A stretch of 64,000 nt of DNA. Origin: Candolleomyces eurysporus. Lineage: Eukaryota > Basidiomycota > Agaricomycetes > Agaricales > Psathyrellaceae. Shown here piece by piece: positions 44,562 to 54,699 of the stretch; positions within the stretch are counted from its first letter, which is position 1, and every line of letters begins with the position of its first letter. Both the position numbers and the translations under genes were made by a program. Where the stretch lies: positions 19,292 to 83,291 of the forward strand of contig JANBPK010000012.1 in assembly GCA_027579435.1 (NCBI GenBank). The letters are read 5' to 3'. Below the pieces are notes generated by a model. That model had not been told where the DNA came from, did not search any database, and saw nothing but the letters and a program-made list of their open reading frames with translations.

Positions 44562-46132
44562 ATGCCCTCCCAATGTGCGCCCCTAGCTGTCTCTGATGTC
44601 GAACTCGAATATCAAGTCGTATGCGATTTACTATCCCCTCGATCGTCAGATGCTATTGGACTTGCTCTAGATGTTAAGGGTGGCTTCCTCGCCCTGGCTT
44701 TCAAAGACGCCGTGCTCCTGTACGAGCTTGCCGAAGGTTCACCGAAAGAACGAGAAGAAGACTGGTCACTGAGGTGCACCTACAATCTCCCAGACTCAGA
44801 CACTTCAGTCACCTATTTGTCGTGGGCTTCCGTTGGTGTTCTGGCTGTGGGGTTCGACACCGGAGACATAACCCTCTCTCTTTTGGATTCGAAGGCAAGT
44901 TTGGTCCACTTGTTTCCCAATACTGATCATAAGGCTCAGCGGATGTCGCTTGCAGGAAACGATCCTCAAAGGCTTCCAGGTTTCTCATTACCCCATCAAG
45001 TCCATCGCCATGGACGAGAAGTTGCGCTTTATGGCGGTTCTTGCAGGAGTGAAGGAGATCGGCATCTGGGAGTTTTCGGTGGCATCTTGTGATTTTGCCA
45101 AACTCTTCAGACGAGGCCGTTTATCTGACGTGTGTTCTCCAACAGCGACCTGGAAACCCCTCAACTACATCCAGCCGTTTCGAACGACAGGAGCCGAAAC
45201 AACGTCTGCCCATTGGGACAGCAACGACGACACGACATTGGTGGTTCTTTACAATAATGGTGATATAGTGTGAGTTTTCTCGCTCTTTCAGCTGCTATCC
45301 TGACCGCCCCGCTGTTCTAGGACTTGGAAGCTTAATCTCGACAACGACGAAGCGGTACCCACCCTGACTGCAATGATCGGACCGCACCTGTACGTCCCAT
45401 TTTGTTTAGAGGAGCTACGATCCGTGCATTGACCAGCCTTGGAATAGCAAGGGAGGTGCTCTGTCTCCCAATCGACAAAGCCTTGCCTATCACGACTACG
45501 CTTACCCTGGCCACACCAGCCTGCTCCATCTATCGACGCCTGCACCTCCGCGACGATTACAATGCCCTGAGTGCCTCAACAAGCCCGTTCCCTTGACTCC
45601 GTGCAAGTTTATGTTTGGAGGGACATGGCTGCTAGCTCCCGGGGTTGGACACGCCCACCTCTGGCACATTCCGACTGGAACACTGGCCTCATTGATCCCT
45701 CTGCGTGTGTATCCGTTCCTCCTCGTTTGATTGATGAACTCTGAAGCGGATACAGGCCCAGCCCATTCGGAGCATGGCATAACCCATCTCTCTGCATGTG
45801 GTTTGCACACATCTGCCGAAATGTTCAATCTCAGAATTGCAGCCTACGCAACCTCGCCGGATCCAGAAGTTCCTCCACGAGTGGTCATTTGGAAAGCCTT
45901 TGATCTAGGTGCGATATCCCGTCTTGCTGCAGGTGTATGGTTCTGTTGACCACCTCACATTGACACGCTATTAGAATACCCCAAGGAGGACTCCGTGCCG
46001 TTGAGGTTCCACTCCAGCGCTCTGACAAACATTCGCTGGGCCTTGGCAGGCAGAGTTGGGAAACTCGCGTGGATTATGATCGTTATTTTAGCTCTATTGG
46101 TTTTCTTCGTGTTGAAAGTCCTCGGTAATTGA
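44562..46132 (+). CDS. WD40-like repeat protein with C-terminal membrane anchor
   Basis: The first exon reads VVCDLLSPRSSDAIGLALDV, GGFLALAFKDAVLLYELAEG and SVTYLSWASVGVLAVGFDTG, a beta-propeller style. After a GC-AG intron (44895-44955) follow ETILKGFQVSHYPIKSIAMD, EKLRFMAVLAGVKEIGIWEF and TSAHWDSNDDTTLVVLYNNG, then (V)TWKLNLDNDEAVPTL. Later parts read CLNKPVPLTPCKFMFGGTWL, LAPGVGHAHLWHIPTGTLAS and AAYATSPDPEVPPRVVIWKA. The last exon has RWALAGRVGKLAWIMIVILA followed by LLVFFVLKVLGN and the stop, a single C-terminal membrane segment (tail anchor). Between about 45390 and 45430 the frame changes; an apparent intron there would be only 20 nt, so a frameshift is possible. The specific function is unknown. 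Confidence 0.6.
44895..44955 (+). other. GC-AG intron
   Basis: The splice AAG|GCAAGT ... TTGCAG|GAAACG keeps phase 0 exactly between codons 111 and 112 of the WD40-like gene. The only nearby GT alternative (GCAA|GTTTGG) puts the next exon in a wrong frame. The donor matches the consensus of the rare GC-AG class, spliced by the major spliceosome. Confidence 0.75.
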
Positions 46133-46293
46133 ATACACTCTCAACAGTCCGATTCTCTGCAAGAAACCAAAGAGATTAATGATGCGATATTGAGGTTAAA
46201 TGTACACGCGCATGCGACAAGATGATTCCAGGCTCCGGAGTACTACGTGACAATGAAGGTATTGATAGCGGTCTATTGAGAAGTTATCAAAGA

Positions 46294-47497
46294 TTAGGCT
46301 TGTCTAGATAAAAATGGCCGCTCGGCCCCAAGAAGAACGGAACAATCAAGAACGGAACAACTGCAACTCGAAGGGGATGCGAGAAGCGGTATGTCAACCT
46401 TCAACTGCTGATGGGAGTGGTGGCTGACTAGATACCCTCCTGCTAGGCTTCGGGAAAACGCACTGCAGTCCTCGTTTGGAGCATTGACTAGGTGAATAGG
46501 ACGTGCTGAGCGACAAAGAACATAAAAGGAGAGAACGAAGGAGGTACGCACTCGCAATTCTTGTCTGTATAACCTATCTTCAGCGCCCCACACGCGATCT
46601 TCCTTTCCCTGCAGAAAAGACATGCTAACTTCAACTTTACCTTTGGACAGGCATATGGTGGTGCTTTGGGGTTTCCACGACATGCATGACGGGATACCAG
46701 CAAATTTTCTGGCTGAGCTCCGAGTCGTGCTTCGGGCTTTCGATTGGTTTCTCGGGATCCTGGCGACGTCGACGGCACCTGAGGGGCGGCGTTTCTCAGA
46801 GCCTTGGAGGCGGGCTGGGCCTTTCCAAAGCGCCCGAGTTCTCTTCGGTTGAGTGGTAAACATACCGCGTCCACAGCCCCAGCGTTAGGTGTGGAAAAGA
46901 CGGCAACAGGCGGCCACACTGGAAAGGGTTCGGTGCCTACGTCTACTGGAGCAGGCTCTCCCGTTGTTTTGTCCTGGCAACTTTGCCTTGACGGGGTGAT
47001 AGGCGTATCGTGCGGTTTGAGGATGGGATCCAGACTTTGAGGCTTTGGGACATCAAAGAAGCTGAGGTTGGCTGATAGCTCGGAGTGGGAAGAGATTTGG
47101 GTGTCGAGGACGGGTCGGTGTATGGGCACTCCCGATGGAGGTACAGTGTCGTCTGGAGAGTTGAATGGATTGTCCGAGGTGCTGATAGTGGAGGTAGGAA
47201 TTTCTGATGAAGGTGCAGCGCTGACTGGGAAGCCTGATTCGGAGAATGCGTCAAATGAATTGTCAGAAACGTGGATAGTTGCTCCCTGCTCAGGAGGATA
47301 TAGTTGGGTCCCTTGATCAGTTTGAGCCGCGAGTATATCTGCAGATATGCGTGCTGGCAGAACTACTCTTGGGAGAATCGGCCCCTATTAAAATTCGTTA
47401 CTGTGAATCGACTGGGCCATGGACTGAGACTTACAATTTCCTCCAGGACGCTGGAGCTGTTCAGCAGGGTGGCCCCGTCCGACTGGGAAAGAAACAT
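46294..47497 (-). CDS. Zn2Cys6 binuclear cluster protein with C-terminal zinc cluster
   Basis: ATG at 47497 opens exon 1 (MFLSQSDGATLLNSSSVLEE), joined over a 47-nt intron to GPILPRVVLPARISADILAA and then to a long Ser/Pro-rich region (about 250 residues, no domain). Near the end stands the cluster: ACLFCRERKIACGALK, then after a GTGCGT-TAG intron NCDQCSKRGLQCVFPKPSRR. The spacing is C-x2-C-x6-C ... C-x2-C-x6-C, the Gal4-type Zn2Cys6 pattern that binds DNA in fungi. The cluster is at the C-terminus, whereas Gal4-type proteins normally have it at the N-terminus. The last exon after SRR is uncertain (end given at 46294). Likely a nuclear regulator; targets unknown. Confidence 0.7.
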
Positions 47498-48200
47498 GTT
47501 TGGGGACGCGTAGCATAGAACGAGTGGCACCGAGATCTAGGTTTCGAGACGCGTTAGTAAAATCTGTATACAGACTTTGGATTGCAGCACGGTACCTGAA
47601 CTGAGAAGTGCTGTGGCTGGACCGACCTGGCCCAGTGTGGTGACAACGACTGCAGGTTGCTCTCATAGAGCGTTAGGGTGTTCCTCCTTGCTGTCATGGC
47701 TGGTCCTCAGGTTCAATCCAGCTAACCTTGGTTAACAGCGACACCGATTTGATAAGAAACAAAAACATACCAATAGATTGTCCAAGAAACACGTTAGATA
47801 ATGAGAGATAGCGTTTGAAAGCACACAAGGAAGAATCTCCAGAATAATGATTGCATATAAGATCCATTTCGTCTCCACAATTGGCTATTCCCGTTGCGAG
47901 AGGCGTGGGATGTTGGCTTTGAAATGCGTCGAAACGTGTGCTATACAAAGTGGTCAAGTTCGCCCGACAGACTGGCTAGCCATCTCATTAATCTAACCTC
48001 CGGTGTGATTTAAGTGACAGGTGAAATTTGCAATGTACATATGTGGGAGCAGGAACCCACAAATCTGCTTTGACACCAGGTTGCATCACGCATCGCGGTC
48101 AGGGATGTAAAAGCTATTCGAAAAGTAAATTAGACAGGCCGGTCAAACGTACAAGCACGTAGGTAGCAGCAGTTACTCCAAAACAGCGTCATTCAATAAG
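47498..48200. other. Intergenic, no gene recognised
   Basis: These 700 bp lie between the Zn2Cys6 gene start (-) and the stop of the dioxygenase gene (-). The 47540-47690 part may contain a leader exon of the zinc-cluster gene. The rest has no recognisable signal. Confidence 0.4.
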
Positions 48201-49700
48201 CTAAGCAGGTCCGGTGTGGGAAGGAGTTAAGAGCTCTTCGAGGGTGCTCCAAAGTCCAATGCCCATCTGCCAGCGACCCTTCTTCTCGTCCATCTTTACC
48301 TGGTAACCTTCTGGATCCTCCGCTTTGAATTGATCCTCCGTTCGGAAACCATTATCAGCGTACCGGAAGAGCCCACCGGCGCAGAATTGTGTGAACGATA
48401 TTCGGCGCTCTCCAGGCTGAACTGGGGTATTTGCGTGTACCAAGGTGGCAGAGGGAATCAAGATGATTGCACCAGCTGGAAACTCGATTAGAAGCTTGAG
48501 GTCTGGGAGTATGAGGTGCCCGCCGCGAGTGTGATCGAAAGCTCCTAGCGCCTGAATTGCGCACCAGCCAAACGGGCAGTTGAGGCAATCGCGATGGGCA
48601 ACCGTGCAAACTTGAGGACCGAAATTGAAGGCAGCGCAAGGCCAAACGCTTCGGGTAAAAATTCTCGGGAGATCGGGCATGTGGTGGTAGAGTTTGTCCA
48701 AATGGCCCTTATAGTATGCGTACACGTTTGGGGCCCACATTGAAAATAGATCTAAATGGTCAAATGCGACGATCAGGAGGGGTCAAGACCAAGACCTGCA
48801 GGCAAATTGAGCTTACAGCTAGCGAAGGTGGCCAATCGAATGACGTGCTCATTCAGCAGAATTCGGGCCATCATGTCGTTGTGTCGGCACTGGAGGAGGA
48901 CTGGTTCGAAAGATCCTGGGCCATACGTGATGCCGTAGTTAACGGCAGGGAAGTCCCCTCGACGGTGATCGCTCTCAGCCTTGTGAAATGTCTCGGCTGT
49001 GCGGCACTGTTCCAAGAATTCGAATGCACGCTCGCATGAGTTCTGCCAAGTTGGGTCGTGATGAACGCCGTCGACAACTACTGCAAATACCTTTCCGGTG
49101 CTACTATCAACTAGGGGTTTGGAGATCCTGGTATTGAAGCGTAAAGGTTAGTATGGCAAAAGGCAACCCAGATCCTAGAGGCTCGCACCCTGGTTCAAAC
49201 GGAACAACCGTGTACCCCTCAGCCTTCAACGCTTCAAAGTTGTAACTAGCAAGTTTATAGCCTCGATCCATGTTCCGCGCTCGGTACCCACAGCTGGTCG
49301 AAGGGAGTTTACCAAGATCAATCGTTACTGGGATTTGGGTTGACGTCTGTATGCATTCTTGCCGATCCGCATCCCGGGGGACCTGACCGTGCTCTACGAA
49401 ATGCGCATCGGCCTGTTTACGACGATGGGCGGCCCTCCTACGCTTCCTCTTCGCCTTTCTACCGCCCTCAGCCAGCTCTCCATCTTCTACCCCACCGTCT
49501 CCGACCCCCTTGCGCTTGTTCACAGTTGGCACGCAAGGCTTGCTTGATTCCTGCCAGCAGCAAGGCCCAGCCGGGGTTGGGATGGATGACCCAAGGGCGG
49601 CGTTAGCTCTGGCCTGGCCCTCTCCCAGTCCCCCCGGCTCTTCAAAGAAGTCATCAGTGCAGAATTTGTCGTTGTCAAAAACGAGAGCTTGCTTCAGCAA
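48201..49700 (-). CDS. 2OG-Fe(II) dioxygenase-like protein, TET/JBP-type candidate
   Basis: The protein (about 430 residues, three exons) begins MLKQALVFDNDKFCTDDFFE, with a basic nuclear-type stretch KAKRKRRRAAHRRKQ near residue 95. After an intron at about 49190-49120 follow GISKPLVDSSTGKVFAVVVD, RRGDFPAVNYGITYGPGSFE and HNDMMARILLNEHVIRLATF. The last exon reads FGPQVCTVAHRDCLNCPFGW, GAFDHTRGGHLILPDLKLLI, ILIPSATLVHANTPVQPGER and RISFTQFCAGGLFRYADNGF. HRD supplies an HxD iron pair, H in LVHANTP the distal ligand, and R in RRISFTQ a likely 2-oxoglutarate contact. This pattern resembles the TET/JBP dioxygenases that have expanded in Agaricomycetes and are often linked to transposons. Oxidation of 5-methylcytosine is a family-based inference, and the family call itself is by pattern only. 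Confidence 0.55.
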
Positions 49701-50013
49701 CTCGGTGAGTTCGAAGGTCGGGGGTGCGACAATGGGGACGACTGGGAATGAATTGTACGCTTTCCCTGACCGAGTCTACAATCAAAGGTAGGTTAGCGGG
49801 TCAAATGTTGACTGAGCACATGCGCACGCTTGAAAAGGTAAAAAGGTCCATGGCAGGTGCTAGGCCAAGGGCGCTAATGGTGGACGCAGTGAGCAGCGAG
49901 TTGAAGGATTCAGCCAGCGATCCGCAACCCCTGGTTTGGGGTCAAACTTCACGTTGACTTGGCCCTTCGCAAGTGAGGAGAAGCGAGTTGCAGGTGCAAG
50001 CAAGAGGCAGGGG

Positions 50014-50084
50014 GTGAGAGATGAGAGTTGGCGTTTTTATTGGCGCGGGTGAGAGTGATGAAGTTGGCGTTTTTATTGGCGCGG
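50014..50084. repeat. Tandem duplication, two units of 35-36 bp
   Basis: Two units begin GTGAGAG and share AGTTGGCGTTTTTATTGGCG exactly; the second unit carries one extra base and few changes. It lies in non-coding DNA. Confidence 0.85.
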
Positions 50085-50630
50085 TCATGCGGAACCCCAC
50101 AGCCACTGTCGAGTCAACGATCCCCACCAATTTCAGACTCCGACACCTAGAGGTAGGGCATCCTCGTCTCGTGGAGCCTTTCCACCGCACTTTGGCAACA
50201 TGTTTGTATGAATAAAAGTATTTGCAACCTATATCAGAATAGAAGTATCGGGCTCGATTTTTCCAATGTGTGAAAGTGCTTCCAGAGTGGGTGCTCTGCT
50301 TGTGGAACAGGAGTGTTCCGTTGCCTAGNAAAAAAAAATCTGTACCAATACAATCATTCTTAAGGTCAAACAGAACAGAGAATAACACNAAAAAATGGCG
50401 ATAATCGTGGTGTTGAGGCTCAATCGACCTGTTCAGCGAAATGCCCCTAACTATTACCATAAACGCGCTTCATGATCAGGGTCTCGTTTGATCGGAATGC
50501 CGAACCCCACTGGTGGCTGATGGCACCCGACAACCTCTACCTTCGCTCACCACTCTACCTTCATGCGACCAACGGATCAAAGCATGCTTCCCGCCGCCCA
50601 CCAAAAGCTCTGAATGAATGTGCTCGCCAT

Positions 50631-50694
50631 GGCCGAGTGGCACCTCCTTTGTCAACATCGCTGGCCGAGTGGCACCTCCTTTGTCAATGTCGCT
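50631..50694. repeat. Tandem duplication, two units of 32 bp
   Basis: GGCCGAGTGGCACCTCCTTT starts both units, which differ at only two positions near the end (CAACATCGCT and CAATGTCGCT). Confidence 0.9.
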
Positions 50695-50974
50695 CGCACC
50701 TCTTTAAGATGCCAGAATTTGTGCGTGAGTTCCTCCACTTCGTCATGCCTAATATTCACTCTTCCTTNGCGTTTGACTCCCCCACACGTTGCAGCTAGCA
50801 CTGGTGCTGGTGCTAGTCCACGTCGCTCACCCCGTTTCGCTGGCATTCCCCCGGGTCCTCCTCTATCGCCCACGCCCAAATCCAAGACAAGGCTAGTCAC
50901 TGCCACCATCCTAGCGGCATCTGGCTCTAGCGCTTCGCGAGCGCGAGGACGTCGCCCGACAGTCATCAAGACAC

Positions 50975-51769
50975 ATGCCATCGAGTGCAGGACCCATNCC
51001 CCATCGCTCCGACTCCCCTACTTTAGCACCTACCAGAGCATTCAGTGTCTCCCGCACCGACTCTTCTACCTCAACGCCTCCCAGAGCATCCAGCGTCTCC
51101 AGCTTAGCCAGCAGCCCTTCCGATTATCTCCCAGAGCCCGCTGAATTTCTACGAAGCCTGACTGAGGAGCGACTCACGCGCAAGCTCGACGCTAGCGAAA
51201 AGGTGCTTCGTGAGGTGAGTCGAGTGTCTGATGGACAGAGCGTCAGTAACCAGTAGATCTCTAGGTGGCCGAACTGGTAGGCGACTGTGGACTTTGCGGT
51301 ATCTGTGCAGGATTTATGGAGGAGCCATATTTGTAAGTTTTTATTACGAACGTCGTCCTCGCTCATCTTTACTCATTGATTCTTTAGCATTGAGTGCGGC
51401 CACGCGTTCTGCTCAGGCTGCTTGAGGACGTGGTTCGAAGAATCACTCTCTCGTACTTTGAAGACCTACTCCGACTTGGATCATCAATACCTGAACCACC
51501 GAGACACCGAATGTAAGATCATCCCCAAGTCTTTCGTTCAATACCTCCGCCTTGTCGAAGCACTTGACGAGCACAACGCCCTTCCCCGTCAAGTCTTCCG
51601 ATATAGCTGCCCGACCTGCCGCTGCTTTACCGGTCAGGAACCCGCTCTTGGGTACGTTCTGCGTGATATCTTGAAAGGGGCACGGAAGATTCTTGGAGAG
51701 CGCCTTAAGGTTGAGGTTGCCAAGTCCTCTCCAAATGAAGCCCCATTTGAAGGTCTCTTCAGGTACTAG
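50975..51769 (+). CDS. RING-finger protein
   Basis: Exons 50975-51214, 51265-51332 and 51388-51769 join in frame to 229 residues. The N-terminus is Ser/Pro-rich (VSRTDSSTSTPPRASSVSSL) followed by a helix EFLRSLTEERLTRKLDASEK. The RING starts CGLCGICAGFMEEPY, continues after the intron with IECGHAFCSGCLRTWF, and closes after an unusually long loop with YSCPTCR. The ligand order C-x2-C ... C-x-H-x2-C-x2-C ... C-x2-C is the C3HC4 form used by E3 ubiquitin ligases. The loop between the fourth ligand pair and the last CPTC is about 55 residues, much longer than usual. An undetermined base at 50998 leaves the extreme N-terminus open, and an upstream Ser/Pro-rich frame could extend the gene. Confidence 0.75.
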
Positions 51770-52149
51770 AATGCCTAGTTGTATTAATCATAGTGACTTC
51801 TTTCGTCCTTTGTACAATTTTGATTTGTAGCTTTAATGCGAGATGGCTGCAGATACGCGAAAGAAAGCACTCGGCTGAGTCGAGTCTAGCGCGGAAGGAA
51901 GACGAGAGTCGAGAATATATCTTTTCATCGACCAGAAAAGGGTCCGTTGTTTGGTCACCTGAGGAGACCAAACATCGTGGACCGGCGGTCGTTCTGGATC
52001 GCGCTCATCTTATCATGCGATGTGTTGGCAGGCACTCGACACATTTACCAAATAACATTTGGGTCGCACAAGTACATGAATCTGAAGCACATGCATGGCG
52101 TAGATAGATAGCGTACAACGGAATTGATGTTCATCCAAGAACGTCCTGC
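51770..52149. other. Convergent intergenic region
   Basis: This 380-bp gap lies between the RING gene stop (+) and the MYND gene stop (-). No coding signal was recognised. Confidence 0.5.
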
Positions 52150-54182
52150 TTATTTCCCGCCGGTGACCGCGGTGAGGTCGGCGCGGACCTCCCTTGCCGT
52201 CTTCCCTTGGAAATCTAGAGTATTTTTAGGGCTTTCGCTACGATTCAAGACGAAATTAGAGTAATCGAAAAAGTAGAGGGTATAAACTCACATTACGGTG
52301 AATATGGAACTCAAGGAGTAAAACCCGCCGCTGACATCCCTGCACATGCGAGCAAAGACGCGCAGAGTGGTGATGCCGTAAGGGAATAAGAACTGGACCA
52401 GATAGAGATTGCCGACCTCGGACGACTGGGCGAGATAGCTGAGGCTCCGCTTGGTGAGATGCTGCATATCGCGTTCAAAGAGACTCTTCGTTTGGTCGAA
52501 AGTGCGAAGATCGACGGTCGGAGGCAGGGAGACGTGGTCAACAAAAATCACAAGAGACTGGAGAGACTCGCTGATCTTGCGACGCCTGCGAATGTCTTCG
52601 AAAACGGGCGTTTGAGTTTCGCAGAAATGTTCGATGAATGCAAGTAATTGGAACCGCAGAAAGGGGTAGAAACTTGCACCAAGGCTGCGATGACGATGAT
52701 GTTTTTCGGTTTCCTCCCTGCATTCGGCTCGATGGTGATCTTCCCAATCCTGCTTTTGGCATCGAACGGAACAGTAAACTACAGAGTGGCAGAGAGAGCA
52801 CCGCTTCGGGAAAACTCCAAGCTTTGGATCAATGCACCCGCGCCCAAAACAATGCTGTCAATTGGTGTGAGTTCGGCCTCAAAGTAAGAAGAGCAAACCC
52901 CGCTCACGTGAATATTGTCGCAGATCCTCTCAGCTGCGCGCTGACTCATAGGATGATCATAGATCGCACATGCTGACTGAACGGTGGAATCCACTGCGGG
53001 CCAGAGGCGCGTTATCTCGGGGGATGGCGATACAAGGGACCGAATTGTTTGGGTCTTCAACGCCGGGTGGAATGGAAAAATCACCTCCGTGACGCGCCGG
53101 TAGACGGTATAAGCGAGAATGTCGCCATAAAATCTTGCCACAAACGAAAAGTCGGAGCAAGAAGGCGGGATATGGGTTAGGCATCGTGACAGGAGTCTGA
53201 GGATTCCCCCTTTGAGAGCGTGATGCATTTGGTGCACCGGGCTGATGTTTCCGAGTCCGCTGGCAGAGCAGAAGGTGACCATGTATCGTAGAGAGAGAGT
53301 GATATCTTTCCAGATGGTGGAGTGACCGCGTGCCTTGAGTGAGACGGAAAGAAGAGTCGACGAGAGGGTGGAAAGATAGCTGCCATCTCTGAAGATGGCG
53401 ATCCAATAATTTTGTTCAGTGAGCAATTCCTGGGTGATGTCGAGGAGCTGGGACACGTAAGCTGTGGTAAACGATGTCGAAACGGTTCCCTCAGCGTGGA
53501 GGCTGGAGACGGCATCCATCCGCTGAACGAGGGCGGATATAAAACTCTTCAGCTCCTCCCTGGAGTTTCCAAAAATGTCGCATAGGTTGGTCCTCCCATC
53601 ATCGTCGGTGATTGTCAATTTAAGAAGGCTGACGAGTGGGCAAAGGGTACATGCAGATACCACCACTGGCCGTCGGTCCGCTCCTATGCTCGTCCACATA
53701 GCAAGGAGGGACTCGATACACGAGGTGCTTGACATGATAGCTCCCTGAAGTTCATCAAGAAGGACAAATAAGAGGAATAGGGAGCCGCAGGGACCGACGT
53801 AGAGACCCTCCCTGGCAAAGAAATTGGTCCATTGACAAATGTTGGGAAGGTGATTGGCGACGAGACGCGTTGCGACAGCGATGGCGTCCTTGCCTTGACT
53901 TTCGAGACCACCAAATAATGATACCATGACGGAAAGAACGTGCATGGCAGCGTGCACAGCGGGGAGGGTCGGTCGACTCCTTTGAAATTTGAGTGCTTTC
54001 ATTTCTTGTGCGCTCGGGATCAACCCGGGGTCGAGGAGATACATCAAGGGGCCGAGAACAGCAACGTCGTAGTCCTTGTTCGCCATAATGTACTCCGAGA
54101 GCTTGTGAATATCCCAGGTTGAGCCCTCCGTTGCCCGTTTGACGAGCTGCACAGCGTTTTCGTCAGCCGAGGGTAAAGACAA
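52150..54182 (-). CDS. MYND zinc-finger protein
   Basis: The first exon (ATG 54182, MSLPSADENAVQLVKRATEG) runs about 425 residues of helical, uncharacterised sequence (DYDVAVLGPLMYLLDPGLIP, SVMVSLFGGLESQGKDAIAV, LRYMVTFCSASGLGN). At DNIH an intron (GTGAGC-CAG, about 52906-52857) leads to HCFGRGCIDPKLGVFPKRCS, then LCHSVVYCSVRCQKQDWEDH and HRAEC. This is a MYND finger (CxxC...CxxC...CxxxC...HxxxC form), a protein-protein interaction module. A C-terminal helical part follows (FYPFLRFQLLAFIEHFCETQ, VDHVSLPPTVDLRTFDQTKS). A final short exon (DFQGKTAREVRADLTAVTGG, K, stop) ends at 52150. No SET domain is seen, so it is not a SMYD methyltransferase. This layout of long helical N-terminus and C-terminal MYND is common in Agaricomycetes with unknown roles. 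Confidence 0.8.
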
Positions 54183-54699
54183 AGGTGAGCAACCAAAACC
54201 GCACCTCTTCTTTCAGCTTTGAACTGCGAGCAGGAGGAGGCATAAGTGAGTTGTTGGGAGAGTTTGAAGAAGTTCCAAGCTAGTCTGAAAGGGTGGCGAT
54301 TTTTGAAGAGCATACGGACGAGTGGCGAAATGCCTTTGTGTGCAGGTTTCCTTTGTTAGCAGAATTTTGGGCGGAGTCTCAGCCTATCAAATCAAGACTT
54401 GAAAATACAGTCCTATTAAGCTCTCCGTGTAAGGCACAGATGCAGAGGGATGAAATTTCATGGTTTGTACGAAGGAGGATGAGGGAGAGCAGTGATCACG
54501 AACTTGTACGTCATTATACTGCCTACACGCATGACTGCCGGTCATTGCCGGTCCTGGAGACATGAGTGGCGAATGGCCTATGCAACTGACCACCAAGACG
54601 CCAGAATGGCCTATGCGACCGACCCCTCCTTCCTTCCTGTGCCTTGCCACAACTTTTATTTTGACTTATGTTTATTCGTGAAAGACATATTCTCTCACT
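54183..54699. other. Divergent promoter region with a 33-bp period duplication
   Basis: These 517 bp lie between the MYND gene (-) and an unknown gene (+). GAATGGCCTATGC is repeated at 54571 and 54604, within two 33-bp-spaced similar units. No other element could be identified. Confidence 0.45.

Larger units (their letters stand above)
49701..50974. other. Intergenic with small tandem duplications and four undetermined bases
   Basis: No gene was assembled. The stretch includes two small tandem duplications (50014-50084 and 50631-50694), a perfect short hairpin GGAACA-GGAG-TGTTCC near 50304-50319, and undetermined bases at 50329, 50389, 50768 and (just beyond) 50998. A Ser/Pro-rich frame from about 50815 may be an earlier exon of the RING gene. 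Confidence 0.45.
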
